A stretch of 42,401 bases of DNA from NCBI RefSeq assembly GCF_000297435.1, contig NZ_CAIP01000413.1, positions 1-42,401 on the forward strand, in the 5' to 3' direction. This DNA is from Microcystis sp. T1-4 (GTDB lineage: Bacteria; Cyanobacteriota; Cyanobacteriia; Cyanobacteriales; Microcystaceae). This document shows positions 33,597 to 41,457 of this stretch, piece after piece. Each line of letters starts with the position of its first letter. Within the stretch, counting starts at the first letter, position 1. A program made the position numbers and the translations under genes. The notes beneath the pieces were generated by a model that saw only the letters and a program-made list of their open reading frames with translations, was not told where the DNA came from and searched no databases.

Positions 33597-34787
33597 ATGA
33601 AAGCCAGATTATCGATCGCCCTAACCGCCCTAATGACCTTGGGCATAACTGCCACACCAGCGGCCAACTTTGACGAACAGGAGATCGAGCAGAGCCAGAT
33701 AGTAGCGATCGCTCGTCCCTACGGAGGTAATAAATTTGACCTGCTAGTATTGGAACAAATCCAGGGAAAACAGAAGTGTTGGAGCGAAAACGGCTCAAAT
33801 CCCGTCATGATCGACCCGCTGCTCCTCAACTTTGACTTTACCGGCATTTGTCGCCGCGCCACCGATAGTAATGGTTATTCTATCCGTCTCGATGGCCGGG
33901 ATTTTGGGCTAGATTACATCCTGCGTATTGTGGAACGCAATGGCGAATTATACTTAGTGGGAACTCCCCGGGATGCTCGCAGACCGGAATTAGTGGTGGG
34001 AAGAACCCGAGGAATGCAAACGGGATTTATGAAAATTATCCTCGAACCGGGTTGGAGATTTAGCCGTCGTACTTTCCAAGGCAAAAGTTTAGGCCACTTC
34101 TACTTTAGCGGCAAAGAAGCGGAAGTTCTCGCAGCCGCCGGGAGACCGCCCATCAGCGAAACCACTCCCCCCCCCAGTTCTGCGGCCAGTTTTCGGGATA
34201 TTAGCGGCGATATCTATAAAACTGAGATCGAAAAAGCGATCGCTCTTGGGGTAGTGGCCGGTTTTAAAGAAGATAACACCTTCCGCCCCGAAAACCCCGT
34301 CACCAGGGAACAATTCATCTCGATGATTATTGAAGGGATGGGAACTGTCACCAAAATTAACCTAGAAGATATTCCCCCCGGCAGCGGCAGTTTTAACGAC
34401 GTAGAAGCGACGCGCTGGAGTGCCAAAAAAATCCAATGGGCCCGGGCTAATGGTATTGTTGCCGGCAAAGCTAACGGCGAATTCCGTCCTGGCGACCCCA
34501 TCACCCGGGCCGAATTGATGGCGATTCTCAAACAGGCCGCCACCTACCTGAAAACTCAGCAGAAACAAGCCCCCGATTTAGCCCAAACTAAAACCCCCGT
34601 CAATTTTTCCGATACTTCCGGTCATTGGGCCGCCAGTTTAATTACCCAGATGTCGGGATTTTGCGGTGTGGCCTCTCCCTTGAACGAACAGGGTAGTGCT
34701 TTTGTACCAAACGATCCTGCCCGTCGTAACTACGCAGCAGCCGCCATCGTCCGTACCCTCGATTGTGTTAAAACCGCCAAAAAATAA
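33597..34787 (+). CDS. DUF3747 and S-layer-homology envelope protein
   Basis: The 396-residue protein begins with a signal peptide (MKARLSIALTALMTLGITAT, cleavage probably near A22). Residues about 25-180 match the cyanobacterial DUF3747 type, with FDEQEIEQ, GICRRATDSNGYSIR and a cysteine pair. Three S-layer homology (SLH) units follow: FRDISGDIY...FRPENPVTREQ, FNDVEATRW...FRPGDPITRAE, and a degenerate FSDTSGHWA...VPNDPARRN. SLH domains attach proteins to cell-wall polymers or porins, so it should act in the periplasm or outer envelope. The precise role of DUF3747 is not known. Dispersed repeat B begins 2 bp after its stop. Confidence 0.85.
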   Translation: MKARLSIALTALMTLGITATPAANFDEQEIEQSQIVAIARPYGGNKFDLLVLEQIQGKQKCWSENGSNPVMIDPLLLNFDFTGICRRATDSNGYSIRLDGRDFGLDYILRIVERNGELYLVGTPRDARRPELVVGRTRGMQTGFMKIILEPGWRFSRRTFQGKSLGHFYFSGKEAEVLAAAGRPPISETTPPPSSAASFRDISGDIYKTEIEKAIALGVVAGFKEDNTFRPENPVTREQFISMIIEGMGTVTKINLEDIPPGSGSFNDVEATRWSAKKIQWARANGIVAGKANGEFRPGDPITRAELMAILKQAATYLKTQQKQAPDLAQTKTPVNFSDTSGHWAASLITQMSGFCGVASPLNEQGSAFVPNDPARRNYAAAAIVRTLDCVKTAKK

Positions 34788-34788
34788 G

Positions 34789-34925
34789 TAGGGTTTGCGG
34801 CAAAAAGTTTTTCCTAGGGGTAGGGTGTGGGGTTTCAGCCATTTTTAGGGGGTCAATTACCTAATTTTCAGGGCAAAAGTCCCCCAATTTTCCCCCCGCT
34901 GACTCCCAGTCCCGGAACTTTCAGT
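34789..34925 (+). repeat. Dispersed repeat family B, copy 2
   Basis: It begins TAGGGTTTGCGGCAAAAAG like the copy at 17584 and shares GGGGGTCAATTACCTAATTT and TTTTCCCCCC in order. The long C/G hairpin of copy 1 is absent here. Both copies begin at, or within two bases of, a stop codon. Confidence 0.85.
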
Positions 34926-35026
34926 CTTTAATACAGCCTTTCTCGTAAAGGTGAAGCACAGAGTAATCCTTGCTCATTAAGTATTTTAGACGCAAGAACG
35001 AACCTCATCTATCTGAGAAACGCTGT

Positions 35027-35075
35027 AACCAGATTTAGTATGATTACTGATTACTGATCACTGATTACTGATTAC
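35027..35075. repeat. MITE terminal fragment and heptamer array upstream of zwf
   Basis: AACCAGATTTAGTA (35027-35040) equals one end of the MITE family. Directly after it come five TGATTAC-type units (35041-35075, the third being TGATCAC). The rest of the gap before zwf (34926-35164) shows no gene. Confidence 0.75.
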
Positions 35076-35164
35076 TGATTGTGGTTGTTAATTTTTACTT
35101 TAGGTATGCCGTCGAGTATTCCCGCTAGACTAGGAAATAATGCACCTCGGCTAGACAAAATCCT

Positions 35165-36694
35165 ATGGTAAAGCTGCTCGAAAATCCTCTCCGAGTGGGA
35201 TTGCGACAAGAAAGAACCCCAGAACCCTTAATCTTAGTCATTTTTGGGGCATCGGGAGACTTAACCCAAAGAAAACTGGTTCCTGCCCTCTATCAACTGA
35301 AACGGGAAAGACGACTGCCGGCCGAATTAACCATCGTCGGTACAGCGCGCCGAGAGTGGAGTCATGATTATTTTCGCCAACAGATGCGCCAAGGCATCGA
35401 AGAATTTTCCGACGGGATTGGTAGTGAGGAATATTGGCAAGACTTCGCCCAAGGGTTGTACTATTTCCCCGGCAACATGGACGACCCAGAAAGTTACGCC
35501 AAAATGAAAGTCTTTCTGGAAGAACTAGACGGAATCCGGGGAACTCGCGGCAATCGAGTCTTTTATCTAGCGGTTTCTCCTAATTTCTTTCCCCCCGGTC
35601 TTAAAAACCTCGGCGCGGCCGGAATGCTGAAAGACCCGATTAAACACCGCTTAGTGATCGAAAAACCCTTTGGCAAAGACCTCAGTTCTGCCCAAGTTCT
35701 CAATCGAGTCGTACAAGAGGTTTGTCAGGAGAACCAAGTTTATCGCATTGACCACTATTTAGGCAAGGAAACCGTCCAAAACTTATTGGTGTTCCGATTT
35801 GCTAACGCTATCTTTGAACCCCTCTGGAATCGTCAATTTATCGATCACGTCCAGATTACCGTGGCCGAAACCGTGGGAGTGGAGGAGCGGGCCGGATATT
35901 ACGAAAAATCGGGAGCTTTGCGCGATATGGTGCAAAATCACCTGATGCAGTTATTCTGCTTAACGGCGATGGAAGCACCCAACGCTATTAACGCTGATAG
36001 TGTCCGCGGCGAAAAAGTCAAAGTCCTGCAAGCGACTCACCTGGCCGATATTAATAACCTAGAAAAATCCGCCATCCGCGGCCAGTATAAAGCCGGTTGG
36101 ATGAAAGGAAAACCCATTCCGGGCTATCGGGAAGAACCGGGGGTTAATCCGGAATCGACCACTCCCACCTACGTGGCCATGAAATTAATCGTCGATAACT
36201 GGCGTTGGCAGGGTGTCCCTTTCTATCTGCGTACTGGTAAACGTCTGCCCAAAAAAGTTTCCGAGATTGCCATCCAATTCCGCCATGTACCGTTATTAAT
36301 CTTCCAATCGGCAGCCCAACAAACTAATGCAAATGTACTGAGTATGCGGATTCAGCCTAACGAAGGTATTGCCCTCCGTTTTGAGGCGAAAATGCCGGGG
36401 TCGGAATTACGCACGCGCACGGTAGAAATGGACTTTAGTTATGGTTCCTCCTTCGGTGTCACCAGTGCCGATGCCTATAATCGCCTACTTTTAGACGCTA
36501 TGCTAGGAGATCAAACCCTATTTACCCGTTCTGATGAGGTAGAAGAAGCATGGCGCATCGTTACTCCCGCTCTCGCCGCTTGGGACGCTCCCGCCGATCC
36601 CGCCTCCGTACCCCAATACGAAGCGGGTACCTGGGAACCCACAGAAGCGGAATTTCTCCTTAACCGCGATGGCCGTCGTTGGCGACGACTCTAA
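35165..36694 (+). CDS. zwf: Glucose-6-phosphate 1-dehydrogenase
   Basis: This cytoplasmic enzyme oxidises glucose 6-phosphate to 6-phosphogluconolactone and makes NADPH, the entry step of the oxidative pentose phosphate pathway used in darkness. The 509-residue protein has the GASGDL dinucleotide motif at residues 28-33, the active-site RIDHYLGK at 194-201, and EKPFGKDL before it. The ATG at 35165 has no strong ribosome-binding site. opcA follows on the same strand after 259 bp of repeats; OpcA is the known activator of cyanobacterial G6PDH, so the pairing makes sense. Confidence 0.98.
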   Translation: MVKLLENPLRVGLRQERTPEPLILVIFGASGDLTQRKLVPALYQLKRERRLPAELTIVGTARREWSHDYFRQQMRQGIEEFSDGIGSEEYWQDFAQGLYYFPGNMDDPESYAKMKVFLEELDGIRGTRGNRVFYLAVSPNFFPPGLKNLGAAGMLKDPIKHRLVIEKPFGKDLSSAQVLNRVVQEVCQENQVYRIDHYLGKETVQNLLVFRFANAIFEPLWNRQFIDHVQITVAETVGVEERAGYYEKSGALRDMVQNHLMQLFCLTAMEAPNAINADSVRGEKVKVLQATHLADINNLEKSAIRGQYKAGWMKGKPIPGYREEPGVNPESTTPTYVAMKLIVDNWRWQGVPFYLRTGKRLPKKVSEIAIQFRHVPLLIFQSAAQQTNANVLSMRIQPNEGIALRFEAKMPGSELRTRTVEMDFSYGSSFGVTSADAYNRLLLDAMLGDQTLFTRSDEVEEAWRIVTPALAAWDAPADPASVPQYEAGTWEPTEAEFLLNRDGRRWRRL

Positions 36695-36696
36695 TA

Positions 36697-36731
36697 CAGT
36701 GAACAGTAATCAGTAATCAGTAAACAGTAAA
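36697..36731. repeat. Heptamer tandem repeat after zwf
   Basis: Five units follow the zwf stop: CAGTGAA, CAGTAAT twice and CAGTAAA twice. CAGTAAT is the reverse complement of the TGATTAC-type unit at 35041-35075 (up to rotation), so zwf is flanked by inverted members of the same repeat type. Confidence 0.85.
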
Positions 36732-36851
36732 CTAAAAACTCACATCTGATAACAAGGGACGAATCTAAGACCTAATTGGTTAAGCTAAAAGCTTTGATGA
36801 GCTTAGTTTCTAACCTTCTTTTTAGGTAGGAGAATTGTCAGATTCTGTCTT

Positions 36852-36876
36852 TTGCCTCTTGCCTGTTGCCTCTTGC
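36852..36876. repeat. Heptamer repeat TTGCCTC/TTGCCTG
   Basis: Three to four TTGCCTC-type units, the reverse complement of GAGGCAA found at 421-448. It lies about 80 bp upstream of opcA. Confidence 0.75.
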
Positions 36877-36885
36877 CTTCAGAAG

Positions 36886-36953
36886 CTGATAACTGATAAC
36901 TGATAACTGATAACTGATAACTGATAACTGATAACTGATAACTGATAACTGAC
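36886..36953. repeat. (CTGATAA)x9 array abutting the opcA start codon
   Basis: Nine perfect CTGATAA units (36886-36948) and a final CTGAC run directly into the ATG of opcA at 36954. The array occupies the position of the ribosome-binding site, and no purine-rich Shine-Dalgarno sequence is visible within it. Confidence 0.95.
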
Positions 36954-38309
36954 ATGACCACCCAAAGCCCCCCCATTGTCTCCCTGCAAGCACCGAAAGA
37001 TGTTTCCATCGATGTGATCGAGCAGGAACTGCGCGATATCTGGCAATCCTATAATAATAATGAGGATGGTATGGCCGCCACCCGGGCCACCACCTTTAGC
37101 TTTATTGTCTATGAACCCGACGCGGTACAGGAATTGTTAACCCTTCTCGGCTATTACACCGGCCCGATTGATGGTATTGCCGGTCCGCGGACCCACGCCG
37201 CCATCAAAGTCGCCCAGAAGGACCTAGAACTAGAAGTAACTGGGCTTTCTAGCGATGAATTTGTCGCCAGGTTAAGGGCGGCCTGGGAAGCGGAAAAAAA
37301 CGCCGAGGATGGGGCTAATCATCGTCAATACGCCGCCGATTTAGATGCGATTGGAGTGGCAGATGCGATCGCTGCCTCCAATCCCTGTCGCATTATTACC
37401 CTCTGTCCCACCGCCGAGGCCGATGAAGGGGTAAAAGCCTCCGTTTCTGCCTATTGTCCCGTTAACAAACGTAGTCAGAACACTTTAGTTTGCTGTGAAT
37501 ACGTCACTTTAAGCGGTACAGCGGAAGCCTTGGAACGAATTGGCGGCATTATTTCCGAGTTAACTATTCCCAGTTTGCCCAAATTTCTCTGGTGGAAAGC
37601 CAGTCCCGATGGCGAATATGGACTATTTAAACGTCTGGCCAGTCAATGTGATACGATTATCGTCGATTCCAGCACTTTTCGGGAACCGGAAACGGAACTG
37701 CTGCAAGTGGGAGATTTATTAGCAACAGATGTACCATTAGCTGACCTGAACTGGAGTCGTCTCGCTCCTTGGCAAGAACTAACCGCCGAGGCTTTCGATC
37801 CCCCGGAGCGCCGGGATGCTATTCTGGAAGTCGATCGCATCACTATTGATTACGAAAAGGGCAATCCTTGCCAAGCTTTTATGTTCCTCGGTTGGATGGC
37901 CAGCCGGTTACAATGGCGACCGGTGGGATATAGTCACCGGTCGGGAGATTACGCTATTCATCGGATTAGCTTCCTCGGTCAAGACCAGCGTTTAATTGAG
38001 GCAGAATTAGCCGGTGTTCCCGTGGCCGATTGGGGTGAAGTACAAGGGGATCTGATTAGTATTAAACTCAGTTCTACTAATCTTCAGGCCGATTGTTGTA
38101 CGGTAATTTGTTCGGGAACTACCGGCTGTATGCGGATGGAAGCTTCGGGAGGGGCCCAATCTTGCCGCGTTGAACAAGTGTCCCATCTGGAAGACCAAAA
38201 AACAGAAACTCTGCTAGGTAAACAGTTACAGCGTTGGGGCCAGGACGTGCTTTATCAAGAAAGCATGAAAGTCACTAGCGCTATCCTCAAATTATCCCAA
38301 CCGGATTAG
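36954..38309 (+). CDS. opcA: G6PDH assembly/activator protein OpcA
   Basis: OpcA promotes assembly and activity of glucose-6-phosphate dehydrogenase and mediates its redox control in cyanobacteria. The 451-residue product fits the family. Residues about 57-107 (AVQELLTLLGYYTGPIDGIA and on) resemble a peptidoglycan-binding type 1 helical unit, preceded by a helical N-terminus, and the conserved OpcA core follows. Several cysteines, including CCTVICSGTTGC near residue 380, could act in redox sensing. ATG at 36954 directly follows the nine-unit heptamer array. A 24-bp perfect palindrome follows the gene. Confidence 0.95.
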   Translation: MTTQSPPIVSLQAPKDVSIDVIEQELRDIWQSYNNNEDGMAATRATTFSFIVYEPDAVQELLTLLGYYTGPIDGIAGPRTHAAIKVAQKDLELEVTGLSSDEFVARLRAAWEAEKNAEDGANHRQYAADLDAIGVADAIAASNPCRIITLCPTAEADEGVKASVSAYCPVNKRSQNTLVCCEYVTLSGTAEALERIGGIISELTIPSLPKFLWWKASPDGEYGLFKRLASQCDTIIVDSSTFREPETELLQVGDLLATDVPLADLNWSRLAPWQELTAEAFDPPERRDAILEVDRITIDYEKGNPCQAFMFLGWMASRLQWRPVGYSHRSGDYAIHRISFLGQDQRLIEAELAGVPVADWGEVQGDLISIKLSSTNLQADCCTVICSGTTGCMRMEASGGAQSCRVEQVSHLEDQKTETLLGKQLQRWGQDVLYQESMKVTSAILKLSQPD

Positions 38310-38341
38310 GAAATTAGCAACAATAATCCCGCCAACTTTCA

Positions 38342-38365
38342 AGAGACCTTGTTAACAAGGTCTCT
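38342..38365 (+). terminator. Perfect-palindrome terminator after opcA
   Basis: AGAGACCTTGTT and its exact complement form a 24-bp palindrome (12 bp per arm), 32 bp after the opcA stop and followed by CAATATTT. Strong hairpin, modest T tract. It probably ends the zwf-opcA transcript. Confidence 0.65.
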
Positions 38366-38408
38366 CAATATTTATACGGCAGTCAGCACTTAATTAAAAC
38401 CGATAATT

Positions 38409-38514
38409 GTAAGTAGGTAGGCGTTAAAAATTATCAGACACCCCCCTTATCAAGTAGGGCAGGGGGGATCTAACCTAAAATCCATTTTTAATTTAATTAT
38501 AACCAGCTACTTAC
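38409..38514. repeat. Second MITE-like element with GTAAGTAG ends
   Basis: GTAAGTAG at 38409-38416 and CTACTTAC at 38507-38514 are perfect 8-bp inverted ends, with further imperfect pairing inward (TTAAAAAT-type). The centre has CCCCCC (38441-38446) and GGGGGG (38462-38467) able to pair. About 106 bp, no coding capacity. Confidence 0.5.
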
Positions 38515-38568
38515 CTTTTCAGAAAACAGGTTATCATAAAGACAGAGCTTTGCTTTCAAGGGGGCAAT

Positions 38569-39153
38569 ATGGTCGCAACCACTGAGAAACGCTACACAGT
38601 CGCAGAATACTTTCAACTAGAGGAAACTGCCACCGACAGACACGAGTATCGAGATGGAGAAATTATTATTATGACTGGGGGAACTCCTAACCATAATCGC
38701 ATTGCCTTGAATTTCTGTAGAAAATTTCCCTTAACTATCCAGAATCAAGCCTATGATATATTTATCAACGATCTACGCTTGGCCATACCCGCCTATAATA
38801 TGTACACCTATCCCGATATTATGATCGTAAAGGGGGAACCAATTCTCGAAAGAGGACGCACCGATACGATTACCAATCCACAGGTGATTATCGAGGTTTT
38901 ATCAAAATCTACTCAAGACTATAATCGGGGTGATAAGTTTAAGTTTTATCGCTCTCTTGATAGTTTTGAAGAATATATTTTAATCGATCAATATGGTTAT
39001 TATATAGAACAGTTTCATAAAAGAGGCGATCATTGGGCATTTCGGGATTATCACGCTCAAGAAGCGATTTTAACTTTGTTTTCTCTAGATTTTCAAATAT
39101 CCCTGACAGATTTATATCAGCGAGTGGATTTTACTGCGATTGAAGTATCCTAA
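38569..39153 (+). CDS. Uma2 family (DUF820) endonuclease-like protein
   Basis: The 194-residue protein belongs to the PD-(D/E)XK-like DUF820/Uma2 family, which is expanded in cyanobacteria and of uncertain function. The N-terminus has the usual YTVAEYFQLEE and HEYRDGEIIIMTGGTPNHNR; the nuclease-type core shows YPDIMIV and then VIIEVLSKST, placing D and E residues as in active members, with a later GDKFKFYR. An AAGGGGG (about 38559-38565) precedes the ATG. It stands alone and is followed by a MITE copy that starts 3 bp after its stop. Confidence 0.88.
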   Translation: MVATTEKRYTVAEYFQLEETATDRHEYRDGEIIIMTGGTPNHNRIALNFCRKFPLTIQNQAYDIFINDLRLAIPAYNMYTYPDIMIVKGEPILERGRTDTITNPQVIIEVLSKSTQDYNRGDKFKFYRSLDSFEEYILIDQYGYYIEQFHKRGDHWAFRDYHAQEAILTLFSLDFQISLTDLYQRVDFTAIEVS

Positions 39154-39156
39154 TGA

Positions 39157-39248
39157 TACTAAATCCGTTGAGTATAGGCTACATATCAGGACAGGCAATA
39201 GGTAATAGAGGCTATAGATAATCAGTCTTTAATAACCAGATTTGGTAT
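39157..39248 (+). repeat. MITE-like element (copy 3)
   Basis: It runs TACTAAATCCGTTGAGTATA to AATAACCAGATTTGGTA, with imperfect terminal inverted repeats TACTAAATCCG and TACCAAATCTGG. It is the clearest full-length member of the family seen at 82-173 and 42298-42401. Confidence 0.75.
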
Positions 39249-39253
39249 TATAG

Positions 39254-39295
39254 TTCATAATTTATAATTCATAATTCATAATTCATAATTCATAA
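39254..39295. repeat. Heptamer tandem repeat (TTCATAA)x6
   Basis: Six TTCATAA units (the second is TTTATAA). The same heptamer occurs three times at 41259-41279. The final A residues run into the poly-A that forms the T tract of the pgk terminator on the other strand. Confidence 0.9.
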
Positions 39296-39320
39296 AAAAA
39301 GGCGGGCCAGGACCCACCTT
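39294..39320 (-). terminator. Intrinsic terminator of pgk
   Basis: On the minus strand GGTGGG, TCCTGG and CCCGCC form a hairpin with one G-T pair, followed by seven T (39294-39300). This is a classical rho-independent layout about 28 bp after the pgk stop. Confidence 0.8.
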
Positions 39321-39346
39321 GTTTAAACCTGAGATATTAGAGATAA

Positions 39347-40555
39347 TTAGGCCTCATCGAGAGCGGCAATACCGGGTAAAACCTTCCCTTCGAGTAATTC
39401 CAAACTAGCGCCACCACCGGTGGAAATATGGCTCATTTTTTCCGCCACTCCCACTTTTTCCACCGCCGCTACCGAGTCACCACCACCGATAATGGTAGTT
39501 GTACCTGTAGCAGTTAAATCGGCTAAAGTGTGAGCGATCGCATCTGTACCCGCCGCAAATTTATCGAACTCGAACACCCCCATGGGGCCATTCCAGAGGA
39601 CAGATTTACAGCTAGATAAAGCTTTTTGGAAAACTTTCACCGAATCCGGACCGATATCCAATCCCATCCAACCATCGGGAATATTTTCGACCTTGACGAT
39701 TTGGGACTTGGCATCTTTATCGAATTTATCCGCTAAGACCACATCGGTAGGAAGGAGGAATTCCACCCCTTTTTCTTTAGCTTTTGCCTCTAGGGATTTA
39801 GCTAATTCCAGTTTGTCTTCTTCCACCAAAGACCCCCCCACATTCAAACCGCGGGCCTTGTAGAAAGTAAAGATCATACCGCCACCGATGAGCAGTTTAT
39901 CGCACTTTTCCAATAAAGTTTCAATCACGCCAATTTTACTAGAAACCTTAGAACCGCCGATAATCGCCGCTAGGGGACGTTGGGGAGTTTCAATAGCTGC
40001 TTGTAGGTAGTTTAACTCTTTTTCAATCAAATAACCCGCCACCGAGGGGCTGAGATAGTGGGTAACGCCTTCCGTAGAAGCGTGGGCGCGGTGGGCGGTA
40101 CCAAAAGCATCATTAACGTATAAATCGGCATTAGCGGCTAATTTTTTGGCAAAATCGGGATCATTTGCCTCCTCTTCACCGTGGAAACGCAGATTTTCTA
40201 AAAGGGCCACTTGACCGTTAGACATTTGGCTAATCGCTGCCGTAACTCCCTCACCAATACAATCGGGACACATGACTACTTCTTGGCCCAGTAATTCCGA
40301 GAGACGTTTAGCCACAGGAGTCAGACGCAAATTTTCTTTAACTTGACCGTCGGGACGACCCATGTGGCTGCATAAAATAACCTTAGCCCCTTTTTTGATT
40401 AAATCCTCAATCGTTGGTAGTGCTGCCCGAATGCGGGTATCATCGCTGATTGCCCCGGTGGCTTTGTCCATGGGAACGTTAAAATCGACCCGGACTAAGA
40501 CCCGTTTGCCCGCTAAATCGGCTTCTGTCAAATTCGCTACTGTTTTTTTTGGCAC
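39347..40555 (-). CDS. pgk: Phosphoglycerate kinase
   Basis: This enzyme interconverts 3-phosphoglycerate and 1,3-bisphosphoglycerate in glycolysis and the Calvin cycle. The 402-residue product has RVLVRVDFNVP near the start, SHMGRP, the basic-patch LLENLRFH, GGSKVSSKI and the C-terminal GGGDSVAAVEK and STGGGASLE. The start is placed at GTG 40553-40555, with AGGAGG nine bases upstream and the family start PKKTVANLTEADL; an ATG at 40588 gives an 11-residue extension that overlaps that ribosome-binding site. A clear terminator follows. Confidence 0.98.
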   Translation of the reverse strand: MPKKTVANLTEADLAGKRVLVRVDFNVPMDKATGAISDDTRIRAALPTIEDLIKKGAKVILCSHMGRPDGQVKENLRLTPVAKRLSELLGQEVVMCPDCIGEGVTAAISQMSNGQVALLENLRFHGEEEANDPDFAKKLAANADLYVNDAFGTAHRAHASTEGVTHYLSPSVAGYLIEKELNYLQAAIETPQRPLAAIIGGSKVSSKIGVIETLLEKCDKLLIGGGMIFTFYKARGLNVGGSLVEEDKLELAKSLEAKAKEKGVEFLLPTDVVLADKFDKDAKSQIVKVENIPDGWMGLDIGPDSVKVFQKALSSCKSVLWNGPMGVFEFDKFAAGTDAIAHTLADLTATGTTTIIGGGDSVAAVEKVGVAEKMSHISTGGGASLELLEGKVLPGIAALDEA

Positions 40556-40718
40556 AGCCCATAACCTCCTAGATTGCTTACCGTACAATAAAGATTAAAT
40601 CAGGGTATCGCTACTTGCGGCAATTACTTTGACAAAGATTATTTCAGATTTGGGGATCAGTTTTGCAGTTCCAAGACTGATTTGCCCAGAAAAATTTGAT
40701 TGGAGAGACTTGCTAATT

Positions 40719-41129
40719 ATGTTTGAGACGATTTTATTTCCCATTGACCACAGCCGCGAAAGTCGTGACGCGACCAGTAGTGTGATCGAATTAGTCAAAA
40801 TCTTTGACAGTCGTTTGGTCCTATTGTCGGTGGTGGAAACGACAGCCACCGGAGAAATTGCCCCCGACGATAAGATGAGTTCGATCGAAGCGGTGGATCG
40901 ATTGTTACAATCGGCGCAGGCCGTTTTCGCCCAAGCTGGCATCAAGGCGGAAATGATTGAAAGGGAGGGAATGCCTTCTTTTGTCATCTGTGATGTGGCC
41001 GATGAAGTTAATGCCGACCTGATCGTTATGGGTTGTCGCGGTTTAGGATTAACCAGCGAAGGCGTGTCCGAAAGCGTCACCACCAAAGTTATTAACCTTG
41101 CCCCCTGTCCAGTGTTGATTATCCCTTAA
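40719..41129 (+). CDS. Universal stress protein (UspA family)
   Basis: The 136-residue cytoplasmic protein has the Usp fold signature: FETILFPIDHS at the N-terminus and MGCRGLG followed by SESVTTKVINLAPCPVLII at the C-terminus, an ATP-binding type motif (G-x2-G-x9-S/T). ATG 40719 is preferred, with GGAGAG near 40702; a reading from 40629 adds 30 residues not typical of the family. It diverges from pgk. Confidence 0.9.
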   Translation: MFETILFPIDHSRESRDATSSVIELVKIFDSRLVLLSVVETTATGEIAPDDKMSSIEAVDRLLQSAQAVFAQAGIKAEMIEREGMPSFVICDVADEVNADLIVMGCRGLGLTSEGVSESVTTKVINLAPCPVLIIP

Positions 41130-41157
41130 TCAGTGAGCAGTTATCAGTGATCAGTGA
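41130..41157. repeat. Heptamer repeat (TCAGTGA type) after the usp gene
   Basis: Four units, TCAGTGA, GCAGTTA, TCAGTGA and TCAGTGA, begin at the base after the usp stop codon. Between here and psaL there are also C-rich runs (41230-41255, a possible minus-strand G-quadruplex) and three TTCATAA units (41259-41279). No gene was seen in this 328-bp gap. Confidence 0.85.
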
Positions 41158-41310
41158 TCAGATGTGAGTTGTCAGTTCACTGTTTACTGGACGGCTACGC
41201 CGTGCCTTTGGCAACACTGAAACAAAGCTCCCCATCTCCCCCACTCCCCACTCCCTAATTCATAATTCATAATTCATAATTCCCACTCCCCACTCCTGTC
41301 TTCTGAGAGA

Positions 41311-41328
41311 AATGTAACGAATTGTGAG
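41311..41328 (-). promoter_or_regulatory. HLR1-like (RpaB) site upstream of psaL
   Basis: On the minus strand CTCACAAT, two bases, then GTTACATT approximates the HLR1 direct repeat (G/T)TTACA(T/A)(T/A) with 10-bp period. The second half is exact, and the first has two mismatches. RpaB binding to HLR1 controls photosystem I genes in response to light in other cyanobacteria. It lies about 130 bp before the psaL start. Confidence 0.4.
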
Positions 41329-41457
41329 AGTTTCAGCCGTCAACCCTTGAAAACTCGATCGATGGGGTTGCTTGAAGTAATTCTTAGGCCTAAAGTGTAA
41401 TCTTAAAGTTTTATGATCAATTTTCCTGTTGATCGGAAAAAGGAGAACTCAAACACA

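Noticed and set aside
36886..36953. Regular repeat array that could suggest CRISPR
   Set aside because: The 7-bp units are directly tandem with no spacers and no cas genes nearby; this is a heptamer STRR.
40595..41086. 163-codon minus-strand ORF opposite the universal stress protein
   Set aside because: The plus-strand frame has clear Usp motifs and a ribosome-binding site; the opposite ORF is a shadow.
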